Assembly (NCBI RefSeq): GCF_016806695.1
Contig: NZ_WUED01000009.1
Coordinates: 1 to 64,000, forward strand
Origin: Campylobacter bilis
Lineage (GTDB): Bacteria; Campylobacterota; Campylobacteria; Campylobacterales; Campylobacteraceae
Direction: 5' to 3'
DNA length: 64,000 bases
Numbering within the stretch: position 1 is the first letter of the stretch; each line of letters begins with the position of its first letter. This document shows, piece after piece, positions 9,040 to 16,976 of this stretch. The translations under genes were made by a program, and so were the position numbers. Below the pieces are notes generated by a model. The model was not told where the DNA came from. It did no database searches and saw nothing but the letters and a program-made list of their open reading frames with translations.

Positions 9040-10253
9040 ATAACACCCTTTTTTTCAAAAAAAGCACACTTTATACTATAAGTTCTTATGCAAACCGTAT
9101 TAATGATGAGGTAAAAAGTGGAGATATAGGATATTATCATCTTATTGATACGAGTTTAGGACTGATTGATGAAAGTTTGAGTTTTATTCTTAATAAAGAT
9201 CATATAAAAAATATTGTTTTAGTGGGTATGGGAGGGTCAAGTTGTGGTGTTAAAGCTTTGCATGGTATGCTTTTTAATGAAAAAAGCAATCAAAGAAAAC
9301 TTTTTATACTTGATAATACAAGCACGCATTCTTTTAACACGGTTTTACAAGAAATCACACTCAAAGAAAGCTTGTTTTTAATCATTAGTAAAACAGGCAA
9401 TACCATAGAAGTGATATCGCTTTTTAAGCTTTTTATTGATCATTTTAAACTCAGTATGCAAGAACTTAAAAAGTATTTTGTTTTTATCACGGATAAAGAT
9501 TCTAAATTGCATCAAGAAGGTCAAGATTTAGGTATTAAATGTTTTTTTATCCCTGCAAATGTAGGGGGACGTTTTAGTATACTTTCAGCTGTTGGCGTAG
9601 TGCCGCTTTGTTTTTGTGGCTATAATGTCAAAGCTCTTTTAGAAGGTGCTAAAGCTTGTTTTGAAGACTTTTTTATCCATAAAAAAGATGAAATCTTGCA
9701 AAAAGCTTATCATTATTGCACTCATAAAAATGCAAATATGAATATACTTTTTTCTTATAGCGATGCTTTTAAAGGCTTTAATGAATGGTATATCCAGCTT
9801 ATTGCTGAAAGTTTGGGTAAAAAACAAGGCTATAAGCGTATAGGTTTAACCCCTATTGCTTTAATCGGTGCAAGAGATCAGCATAGTTTTTTACAACTTA
9901 TCATGGATGGTCCTAAAAACAAAACTGTGACTTTTTTAAAGATCAAAGACAGTCAAAAAGCCCCTATTATTCCTGATATCCATTTTAAATTTTTAGATTC
10001 TTTTAGCAATAAAATAAATCTTCATGAACTTTTAAATGCACAATGTGATGCAACTATGCATGCTTTAATTGCTGAAAATTTAAGTGTTGATTTAATAGAA
10101 CTTGAAAAACTTGATGCATGGCATGCAGGATATTTGATGTATTATTATGAGCTTTTTACTTCTACTTGTGCGATGATGCTTGGAATTAATGCTTATGATC
10201 AGCCAGGAGTGGAAGTGGGGAAATTAATTTTAAAAAATATATTAAATTCTTGA
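9033..10253 (+). CDS. pgi: Glucose-6-phosphate isomerase
   Basis: Interconverts glucose-6-phosphate and fructose-6-phosphate. The phosphosugar-binding segments are visible: VGMGGSSCGVKAL for the SIS domain and ISKTGNTIEV for phosphate binding. At 406 residues it is the short form found in Campylobacter, not the roughly 550-residue enterobacterial form. In most C. jejuni, which lack glycolytic phosphofructokinase, the enzyme serves gluconeogenesis and sugar-nucleotide supply, which agrees with coupling to galU. Confidence 0.92.
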   Translation: MLNNTLFFKKSTLYTISSYANRINDEVKSGDIGYYHLIDTSLGLIDESLSFILNKDHIKNIVLVGMGGSSCGVKALHGMLFNEKSNQRKLFILDNTSTHSFNTVLQEITLKESLFLIISKTGNTIEVISLFKLFIDHFKLSMQELKKYFVFITDKDSKLHQEGQDLGIKCFFIPANVGGRFSILSAVGVVPLCFCGYNVKALLEGAKACFEDFFIHKKDEILQKAYHYCTHKNANMNILFSYSDAFKGFNEWYIQLIAESLGKKQGYKRIGLTPIALIGARDQHSFLQLIMDGPKNKTVTFLKIKDSQKAPIIPDIHFKFLDSFSNKINLHELLNAQCDATMHALIAENLSVDLIELEKLDAWHAGYLMYYYELFTSTCAMMLGINAYDQPGVEVGKLILKNILNS

Positions 10254-10313
10254 TAAAAATTTATTAAAAAAGAGTATAATAAATTAAATTAAAAATTAGG
10301 TTTTTAATTAATA

Positions 10314-10335
10314 AAAATTATTATTTAATAATTTT
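10314..10335. promoter_or_regulatory. Inverted repeat in the dps promoter
   Basis: Two perfect 10-base arms (AAAATTATTA and TAATAATTTT) separated by TT, ending 4 bases upstream of the dps -10 element (10340-10345, TATAAT). The layout and AT-rich symmetry resemble Fur/PerR-type operators, but no binding is proven and AT-rich DNA makes chance palindromes more likely. Confidence 0.4.
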
Positions 10336-10374
10336 ATGTTATAATTTTAAAAACCAATATGAAGGAGTTATAAT

Positions 10375-10824
10375 ATGTCAGTTATAAAACAATTATTGCA
10401 AATGCAAGCCGATGCTCATCAATTATGGGTGAAATTTCATAATTATCATTGGAATGTTAAAGGCTTACAGTTTTTTTCTATACATGAGTATACAGAAAAA
10501 GCTTATGAAGAAATGGCAGATCTTTTTGATAGTTGTGCTGAAAGAGTTTTGCAACTTAGAGAAAAAGCTATTGTTTGCCCAAAAGTTTTAATAGAAAATG
10601 CAAAAGCTCCCCAAGTGCAAAAAGACTATTTTACTCCGCTTGAGGTGATAGAGTTTATCAAACAAGATTATGAGTATCTTTTGGCAGAATTTAAAAAGCT
10701 TAATGCTGCAGCTGAAAAAGAAAATGATACTACAACAGCAGCTTTTGCACAAGAAAATATTGCAAAATATGAAAAAAATCTTTGGATGATAGAAGCCACT
10801 TTAGAAGATACTTGTAAAATGTAA
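10375..10824 (+). CDS. dps: Dps-family ferritin, DNA/iron protection
   Basis: A 149-residue ferritin-like Dps protein that stores iron and protects against peroxide. The inter-subunit ferroxidase residues are present: [16 protein letters not shown] (His) and [14 protein letters not shown] (the Asp/Glu pair). It has a strong GAAGGAG ribosome-binding site, its own TATAAT at 10340 and its own terminator, so it is a single-gene unit. Confidence 0.93.
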   Translation: MSVIKQLLQMQADAHQLWVKFHNYHWNVKGLQFFSIHEYTEKAYEEMADLFDSCAERVLQLREKAIVCPKVLIENAKAPQVQKDYFTPLEVIEFIKQDYEYLLAEFKKLNAAAEKENDTTTAAFAQENIAKYEKNLWMIEATLEDTCKM

Positions 10825-10826
10825 TT

Positions 10827-10849
10827 TTAGGGGTTTTACCCCTAATTTT
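10827..10849 (+). terminator. dps terminator
   Basis: An 8-bp stem (TTAGGGGT with ACCCCTAA) with a TTT loop followed by TTTT, directly after the dps stop codon. Confidence 0.75.
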
Positions 10850-10892
10850 ATAATTATTAAAATCATAAATATTCTTTTTAAAAAGATAAAAT

Positions 10893-11930
10893 TTGAAAAT
10901 ATTAAATTTTTTTTATGAAAACCACCCTAAGTTTGAAATCACTTATGAAAGAAAGATTAAAATTTCAAATCCTAATATCCTTTTAAAAGGGCCTAAATTT
11001 TGTGGTAAAAAAACTTTAATTTTTAATTATTTATCCCAATTTAAGGCGAGTGAAATTTTATTTTTAAATTTATATGATACTCGTTTTGAAAAGCAAAGTT
11101 TAAATCATCTTTCAGATTTTTTAAAAGAAAATCTTCAAATTAAAATCCTTTGTCTTTATAATCTTGATTTTATTCCTGATTTAAAAAATATCAGCATTCC
11201 TATACTTTTAAGTACTAATAAAAAAGATTTAACTGTAGAGGGCTTTGACGAGCTTGAGCTTGATTATTTTGATTTTGAAGAATTTATTAGCATTAATAGA
11301 AAAAACTTACCTATAAATCATTTAGTCGGGCTTTTTTTACAAAGTGGTCGCAGTCAATTAGGAGAAAAAAATGCCCTTTTAAGGCAAAATTTTACCATAC
11401 TTGAGCTAGAAATTTTAAAATATTTAGCTTTAAATTTAGGTCAGCAAATTAGTATTTCTAAAATGTTTAAAGAACTTAAAAAAAGATTAAAAACTTCAAA
11501 AGACAGTGTTTATTGTGCTATAAAAGAATTAGAAAATACTTATATCATTTATACTTTAAAACACGATGAGAAAAAACTTCAAAAGATTTATTTTAGAGAT
11601 TTTGGTCTAAGGAATAATCTTTGTATTTCTAAGAATTTTGTTTATTTGTTTGAGAATTTAGTTTTAAGCGAGCTTTTTAAATTCAAGCAAGAATTGTTTT
11701 ATAATAAATATTTTAATTTTTATACTAAAATATCTAAAATCGCTTATATTTCAACTCCGACTCTGGATATAGATTTGATTAAATTGAGGGCTAAGAAAAT
11801 CCTTTTTAAGGCTTTAGAACTTGGAATTTTTCATGTGATTTTCATCACTCTTTCAAATGAAGATAGCTTTTTTGAACAAGGAGTGAAATTTGAAGTTATA
11901 CCTTTTGATAAATTTTCGCTTGGATTTTGA
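10893..11930 (+). CDS. Predicted ATPase with P-loop, function unknown
   Basis: A 345-residue protein positioned like C. jejuni Cj1533c. A Walker A-like segment (LLKGPKFCGKKTLIF) lies at about residues 32-46 and a hydrophobic strand resembling Walker B (IKILCLYNLDF) at about residues 83-93. The C-terminal half (ISISKMFKELKKRLKTSKDSV region) looks like a winged-helix DNA-binding fold, as in archaeal-type DUF234/ATPase proteins. The start is TTG with only a weak ribosome-binding site, so the exact start is uncertain. The 3' end overlaps the convergent bax-like gene by 100 bases. The role is unknown. Confidence 0.7.
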   Translation: MKILNFFYENHPKFEITYERKIKISNPNILLKGPKFCGKKTLIFNYLSQFKASEILFLNLYDTRFEKQSLNHLSDFLKENLQIKILCLYNLDFIPDLKNISIPILLSTNKKDLTVEGFDELELDYFDFEEFISINRKNLPINHLVGLFLQSGRSQLGEKNALLRQNFTILELEILKYLALNLGQQISISKMFKELKKRLKTSKDSVYCAIKELENTYIIYTLKHDEKKLQKIYFRDFGLRNNLCISKNFVYLFENLVLSELFKFKQELFYNKYFNFYTKISKIAYISTPTLDIDLIKLRAKKILFKALELGIFHVIFITLSNEDSFFEQGVKFEVIPFDKFSLGF

Positions 11931-12655
11931 GTATTATAAACATCATATTGTTCTAGTTTATAGCGTTTGATGATTTTAATAATAAGACTTATGTAGTGTT
12001 CTTTGAGTTCTGAATAAGAATCTAAAGTTTTAATAGCTTCTAAGCCTGTAATTTCTTTGCCTTTATTTTCATACTCAGCCCTTGCATCGCGGAATTTTTC
12101 ATAAGCAAAATGGCGATTTAAATTAAGAATATAAGAATCTACACTGTTTTGTAAGCTATCAAAAATTTTAATTTTATGTTTTTTATCTGGATGTCTTAGA
12201 TCAGGAATTAAACCCTTTTCTCCCCAAGTCCATTCTCCAAAAAGATTATTGGCTTCTTTGGCAAAACGGCTTGTTCCTGTAGCGCTTTCTACTAAAGCTT
12301 GAGCTATGCCCATAGACTTTGGAATTTTTTGAATGCGTTTTTTGTATTCTGCAAAATCATAAAGATTTTCAATGCGATATTTATTTTTTAGCAAGATAAG
12401 TTTTTTAAGTTCTGTTTGGTTTGAGATTCTAAAACCTGTTTTATAGGCATTTTCAAAGAAAGCCTCTATAAAAGCCCTTTCTTTTTTGATTTCTTCAAAA
12501 CTTTTATCAAACATAGCATTCATTTTCATAAAGAAAATTTGCCTTTTTTGATTGATATCAAGCTTGTAATAATTCTCCCCAAATCCATCTTTTAAATCAT
12601 CATTAGCAAGTAGTGAAAATAAAAAAAAACTAAGAAAAATTATAATTTGCTTCAA
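11831..12655 (-). CDS. Bax/FlgJ-like glucosaminidase, periplasmic
   Basis: A predicted secreted N-acetylglucosaminidase of the Bax/FlgJ family that would cut peptidoglycan glycan strands. Residues 1-17 are a signal peptide. The core ALVESATGTSRFAKEANNLFG carries the expected catalytic Glu, and later YSELKEHY is typical. Its start overlaps the end of dapF by 26 bases, so it belongs to the coaE-dapF operon. The last roughly 33 residues are Ser/Thr/Asn-rich and lie antisense to the end of the neighbouring ATPase gene. They may be a recent extension. Confidence 0.83.
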   Translation of the reverse strand: MKQIIIFLSFFLFSLLANDDLKDGFGENYYKLDINQKRQIFFMKMNAMFDKSFEEIKKERAFIEAFFENAYKTGFRISNQTELKKLILLKNKYRIENLYDFAEYKKRIQKIPKSMGIAQALVESATGTSRFAKEANNLFGEWTWGEKGLIPDLRHPDKKHKIKIFDSLQNSVDSYILNLNRHFAYEKFRDARAEYENKGKEITGLEAIKTLDSYSELKEHYISLIIKIIKRYKLEQYDVYNTQNPSENLSKGITSNFTPCSKKLSSFERVMKIT

Positions 12656-13379
12656 AACAATACTTCACCTTCCCTTTAAAAAATAATTCTTCGTTTTCAA
12701 ATTTAAAATAAAGTTCTTGAGTGCTTTTTGGCACGACTTTAACTTCATTGTGTACTTTTTTATCTTGTAAAGCCAGATAAAAACAAGCCCCTATGCCCGT
12801 ACCACAGGCTAAAGTTTCATCTTCAACACCGCGTTCATAGGTGCGGACTTTTAAAAAATTATAATCAATTATTGTAGCAAAATTGACATTAGCATTGTAT
12901 TTTTGCCTCATTTTTTGACAAAGTATGATATCAAATTCATCTAAATTTTCGCAAAAATGAACCAAATGAGGCACCCCAGTATCACAAAGCTGCCAAGTTT
13001 TTCCTAGATCTTTGAAAGTATTTTGCACACTTTTAACCTTGCCTAAAGATAATTCAATATTATCATTATAAACCCTTGCTTTAATAACACCTGCTTCTGT
13101 TAAAAAACTCATATTAGGTTTTATTTTATTAATATGATGTGCAAAATGCGCTGCAGCCCTTGAACCATTACCACACATGGGTGCTTTTGAACCATCATTG
13201 TTGTAAAATTCCCATTGAAAATCATATTTTTCATGAGGTAATATCACTATAAATCCATCAGCACCTATACCTTCATGGCGTTTGCAAAGTTCTTTAGCTA
13301 AAAGGCTTCTATCTTTTTTTTCATTGGCATTCATTATAATAAAATCATTTCCACTAGCACAGTATTTGTAAAATTTCAC
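12630..13379 (-). CDS. dapF: Diaminopimelate epimerase
   Basis: Converts LL- to meso-diaminopimelate for peptidoglycan and lysine. Both catalytic cysteines are present: C69 in MCGNGSRA and C192 in ACGTGIGA. 249 residues, typical of Campylobacter DapF. It overlaps coaE by 4 bases at its start and the bax-like gene by 26 bases at its end. Confidence 0.94.
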   Translation of the reverse strand: MKFYKYCASGNDFIIMNANEKKDRSLLAKELCKRHEGIGADGFIVILPHEKYDFQWEFYNNDGSKAPMCGNGSRAAAHFAHHINKIKPNMSFLTEAGVIKARVYNDNIELSLGKVKSVQNTFKDLGKTWQLCDTGVPHLVHFCENLDEFDIILCQKMRQKYNANVNFATIIDYNFLKVRTYERGVEDETLACGTGIGACFYLALQDKKVHNEVKVVPKSTQELYFKFENEELFFKGKVKYCFEANYNFS

Positions 13380-13981
13380 TTTATTCCTTTAGCAATATTT
13401 TTTATTACTTTAACACATTCTTGCCTAAAATCAGCATAAGATCCTGTATTTTTGATAATAAAATCTGCTTTTTTAAGTTTTTCTTCAATATCTATTTGAG
13501 AATCAAGTCTTGCTTTTGCCTCTTTAAAGCTTAAATGATCTCTTTGCATGATTCTTTTTAGACTTAATTCTTTAGGGGCATAAATTAAGATAACTTTTCC
13601 TAAATTATCATAAGCTCCGCTTTCAAAAAATAGTGGAAGTTCTACGAAAAAAGCTTTGTTTTTTTGATCTAAAAGCTCCATTTTTCCTAAGATTTTGGAT
13701 CGGATTTTAGGATGGATGAAATTTTCTAAGATTTTTTTGGCTTCTTTATTGTTGAAGATAAGCCTACCAAGGGCTTTTTTATTGATTTTTTGATCTTGTA
13801 TTAATGAGTTTTTTGGACAAAATGCAGAGAAAATTTGGCTTAATTCAAGAGTGTGGGCGTTTAAGACTTCATGAGAGATTTCATCAGCACTAATGCTTTC
13901 AAAGTCGAGAGAATTTGCTATTTTTATAAAGCTGCTTTTGCCACATGCTATTGAGGCGGTTACAAAAAAAGCGTTTTTCAT
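13376..13981 (-). CDS. coaE: Dephospho-CoA kinase
   Basis: Phosphorylates dephospho-CoA in the last step of CoA synthesis. The P-loop is ASIACGKSS at residues 9-17, which departs from the usual GGIGSGKS. I recall the same variant in C. jejuni, so it is probably functional. The lid region RDHLSFKEAKARLDSQ is typical. 201 residues. It is first in the coaE-dapF-bax operon and divergent from purM. Confidence 0.9.
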   Translation of the reverse strand: MKNAFFVTASIACGKSSFIKIANSLDFESISADEISHEVLNAHTLELSQIFSAFCPKNSLIQDQKINKKALGRLIFNNKEAKKILENFIHPKIRSKILGKMELLDQKNKAFFVELPLFFESGAYDNLGKVILIYAPKELSLKRIMQRDHLSFKEAKARLDSQIDIEEKLKKADFIIKNTGSYADFRQECVKVIKNIAKGIK

Positions 13982-14041
13982 CTTATGCCTTATTAAAATT
14001 TTTTTCGTTAAAATACCTTTTTAGTTCTTAAAGGAAAATAA

Positions 14042-15031
14042 ATGAAAATTTCATATGAAGATGCTGGTGTAAGCATAGATAATGGCAATGCTTTTGTTGA
14101 GGCAATAAAACCTTTAGTTAAAGAAACTTTTAATGATCATGTTTTAGGCGGTATAGGATCTTTTGCAGGTGCTTTTAAAATGCCACAAGGTTTTAAAAAG
14201 CCTGTGATTTTAGGAGCTACAGATGGGGTTGGAACTAAGCTGCGCTTGGCTATTGATGCAAAAAAGTATGATACTATAGGACAAGATTTAGTGGCTATGT
14301 GTGTAAATGATTTGATTTGTAATTTCGCTACACCTTTGTTTTTTTTAGATTATTATGCCACAGCTAAACTTGATATAGAAGTGGCTAAAGCTGTTATAAC
14401 AGGTATTGTTAAGGGGTGTAAGTTAGCAAATTGTGCTTTAATCGGGGGAGAAACTGCTGAAATGCCTGGAATGTACGCAAAAAGTGATTTTGATCTAGGA
14501 GGCTTTGCAGTGGGTATGGCTGAAGAAGATGAAATTGATAGGACTAAAAGGGTAAAAAATGGTGATATTTTACTAGCACTTGGAAGTTCAGGACTGCATT
14601 CTAATGGCTATTCTTTAGCTAGGAAGGTGCTTTTTGAAATTTTAAAAATGAAATTTGAGGATAAAATAGAAGGAAAAAACTTAATCGATATTTTATTAGA
14701 ACCCACAAGAATTTATGTGCATGATTTTCTTGTTTTAAAACCTTATATTCATGCTTTAGCACACATTACAGGGGGAGGTTTGGCTGAAAATTTAGCACGC
14801 GTTTTGCCTTATGGTATGGGAGCAATTATACGCAAGCATCATCTTAAAACTCCTGAAATTTTTTATACCATAGCACAGGCTGTACAAGAGAGTGAAATGT
14901 ATAGAAGTTTTAATATGGGCGTGGGTTTAGTGATGGCTGTTGATCCTAATGATGTAAGCAAGGTTTTAGAATTAAGCGATGCTTTTATAATAGGTGAAAT
15001 TGTTCTTAATGAAGGCATTGTTTTAGAATGA
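14042..15031 (+). CDS. purM: Phosphoribosylformylglycinamidine cyclo-ligase
   Basis: AIR synthetase of purine biosynthesis. The ATP-binding signatures are present: YEDAGVSIDNGN near the N-terminus, GATDGVGTKLRLA and GGETAEMPGMY. 329 residues, full length, with AAGGAAAA before the ATG. It converges on moeA across only 80 bases. Confidence 0.95.
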   Translation: MKISYEDAGVSIDNGNAFVEAIKPLVKETFNDHVLGGIGSFAGAFKMPQGFKKPVILGATDGVGTKLRLAIDAKKYDTIGQDLVAMCVNDLICNFATPLFFLDYYATAKLDIEVAKAVITGIVKGCKLANCALIGGETAEMPGMYAKSDFDLGGFAVGMAEEDEIDRTKRVKNGDILLALGSSGLHSNGYSLARKVLFEILKMKFEDKIEGKNLIDILLEPTRIYVHDFLVLKPYIHALAHITGGGLAENLARVLPYGMGAIIRKHHLKTPEIFYTIAQAVQESEMYRSFNMGVGLVMAVDPNDVSKVLELSDAFIIGEIVLNEGIVLE

Positions 15032-15070
15032 TTATTTTGGGTGTATTTTAGTTTTAAGAATTTTGTTTTT

Positions 15071-15111
15071 AAACGCTTTTTCTAAATATCAAATATGAAG
15101 TAAAAGCGTTT
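15071..15111. terminator. Bidirectional terminator, purM/moeA
   Basis: A 10-bp inverted repeat (AAACGCTTTT at 15071-15080, AAAAGCGTTT at 15102-15111) with a 21-base loop and T-rich flanks lies between two convergent genes and touches the moeA stop codon. Confidence 0.6.
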
Positions 15112-16302
15112 TTAAGGCATAAAAATAATATCTATTAAACTTTCATTTTCTAAGATTTCGCATTCTTTTGGGACCATCATGAGTGCAGCTTTGTTATTAA
15201 GATTGTTAATGATCGCACTTGATCCTTCTTTTTTGCCTTCTAAATTGGCTAAAATACGTCCATTTTTAAATTTTATATTACAAGTTACAAATTCTAAATG
15301 CGGCGTTTTTTTCTGATAAGTACCTTGCAAAAAGGCCTTGCAAATATAGTCTTTTGACTGCAAAAGCCAAGAATTTAAAATTTCTCTTGCATAAAGGTTA
15401 AACATCACCATAGCTGAGTAAGGAAAACCGGGTAAGGCGATAATGAATTTTTCATTTGACTTGGCTATTTTAATATGGCGTCCCGGTTTTATATCGACTT
15501 TATCAATGATAAGGGTGTATTCTTTGATAGCTTGTTTTAAAAAGTCAAAATCTCCCATAGAAACCCCTCCTGTTGTAATTAAAATATCACAACTACATAA
15601 AGCATTTTCAATCATAGATAAGCTAGCTTTTTTATCATCTTTTAAGAGTGGAAAAATTCTTGCTTGAGAAGATAACATTTTAGCCAAACTTGCTATGGCA
15701 ATGTGATTTGAAGAGTGTATTTGTGCAGGGTGATCTAGACATTCTCCTAGATCTTTGATTTCACTGCCACTGCTTAAAACACCTATAATAGGTTTAACAA
15801 AAACGCTAATATGGAAAAATCCAAGTTCGGCTAAAAGTGCTATTTCACTATAACTTAGCTTAGTGCCTTTTTGAAGTAAAATCTCATCTTTTTTATAATT
15901 TTCTCCTACTTGGCGTACAGCAAAACCTTTAGCAACCTTTTTTTTGATAAAAAGGGTGTTGTTTTTCACTTGCACATTTTCTATAGGTACTAAAGTATCG
16001 CTTCCTTGACTCATTAAAGATCCTGTAAAAGTTTTCACACAAGTGCCAGCTTTTACTTTAAATTCAGGCATGGTTCCTGCAGGGGTTAAGCCTAAGATTT
16101 CTAAGGCTTTGTCTTGATCTTGAAATTGGATTGCATAGCCATCCATAGCTGAAGTAAGAAATTCAGGTTGGTTTTTAGGTGCTTTTATATCAACAGCTAA
16201 AATACGTCCTAGGCATTGTGTAATGGCTATTTTTTCAATCTTCTCATAGGTATTTATATGAGAATGTAAGATTTTTAAACTTTGTTCATAAGACATTAGC
16301 AT
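15112..16302 (-). CDS. moeA: Molybdopterin molybdenumtransferase
   Basis: Inserts molybdate (or tungstate) into adenylylated molybdopterin. MoeA landmarks: SAMDGYA near residue 50, SSGSEIKDLG, TTGGVSMGDFDF and KPGRHIKIA. 396 residues. AAGGA precedes ATG 16302. It corresponds to C. jejuni moeA2 (Cj1519). It lies 3 bases from the end of moaE, so moaD-moaE-moeA form one unit that feeds cofactor to the formate dehydrogenase. Confidence 0.93.
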   Translation of the reverse strand: MLMSYEQSLKILHSHINTYEKIEKIAITQCLGRILAVDIKAPKNQPEFLTSAMDGYAIQFQDQDKALEILGLTPAGTMPEFKVKAGTCVKTFTGSLMSQGSDTLVPIENVQVKNNTLFIKKKVAKGFAVRQVGENYKKDEILLQKGTKLSYSEIALLAELGFFHISVFVKPIIGVLSSGSEIKDLGECLDHPAQIHSSNHIAIASLAKMLSSQARIFPLLKDDKKASLSMIENALCSCDILITTGGVSMGDFDFLKQAIKEYTLIIDKVDIKPGRHIKIAKSNEKFIIALPGFPYSAMVMFNLYAREILNSWLLQSKDYICKAFLQGTYQKKTPHLEFVTCNIKFKNGRILANLEGKKEGSSAIINNLNNKAALMMVPKECEILENESLIDIIFMP

Positions 16303-16305
16303 TTT

Positions 16306-16752
16306 TTATCCTTTTAAAATTCCTGCACCGCAAAGTTTACTTGATCTTTCTTTAGCATAAATTCTTTTTTGATGGATGATATCATATTTCCAAATAGGGG
16401 CGTTGATTTTAAAATCTTGGACAAATTTATTAATCAATTTAAGTCCTAATTTTCTTTGCTTGCTTATAACTCCTGCTAGATAGGAACTTTCATGCACGCT
16501 TACATCCCCTATAGAATGTGCAAAAAGCAAGGTAATCTCATCTGATTTTACCCTTTCTTGCCATTCTTCAAACCATTTTTTTAAAAGCGATTCATAAATG
16601 TCAAAGCTAAGTGCTTCAACCCCATTTTCTTCGCGTACTATGCCACAAAAACTCACTAAAGCACCGCAATTTTTATTTTTAGCCAATTCATACCATTGTG
16701 CGTAAATTTTAGGAATTTCTAAAGCCCCTTGATAAAGTTTAAAATAAGACAT
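16306..16752 (-). CDS. moaE: Molybdopterin synthase large subunit
   Basis: The catalytic subunit that transfers sulfur from the MoaD tail to precursor Z (cPMP). Typical segments: CGALVSFCGIVRE, FDIYESL and the C-terminal PIWKYDIIHQKRIY lysine region. I place the start at ATG 16752 (MSYFKLYQG), which has GGAGG upstream and follows the moaD stop by one base. An upstream in-frame codon at 16794 would only add sequence that overlaps moaD. 148 residues. Confidence 0.92.
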   Translation of the reverse strand: MSYFKLYQGALEIPKIYAQWYELAKNKNCGALVSFCGIVREENGVEALSFDIYESLLKKWFEEWQERVKSDEITLLFAHSIGDVSVHESSYLAGVISKQRKLGLKLINKFVQDFKINAPIWKYDIIHQKRIYAKERSSKLCGAGILKG

Positions 16753-16753
16753 T

Positions 16754-16975
16754 TTAACCTCCACAAACTGGTGGTAAAAGAGCAATTTTATCACCGTCTT
16801 TTAAAAGGGTATTTTCATCAAAAATAATTTCATCATTTAAAGCTACAGCACAAAGTTCTAGCCACTCTTTTAAGCTTGGATCTTTTGATAAAATTTCTTT
16901 TAATTCTTTTAAATTATTTATATCAAGTTCTAAATTGTCTTTATTTATAGGACCTAAAAACTCAACCTTTACCAT
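16754..16975 (-). CDS. moaD: Molybdopterin synthase sulfur carrier subunit
   Basis: A ubiquitin-fold sulfur carrier of 73 residues that ends in the diagnostic Gly-Gly (PPVCGG), where the thiocarboxylate is formed. It is followed after one base by moaE. Confidence 0.93.
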   Translation of the reverse strand: MVKVEFLGPINKDNLELDINNLKELKEILSKDPSLKEWLELCAVALNDEIIFDENTLLKDGDKIALLPPVCGG

Positions 16976-16976
16976 T

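Noticed and set aside
15071-15111. Inverted repeat as a CRISPR repeat remnant
   Set aside because: A single hairpin touching a stop codon between convergent genes; there is no repeat-spacer pattern.
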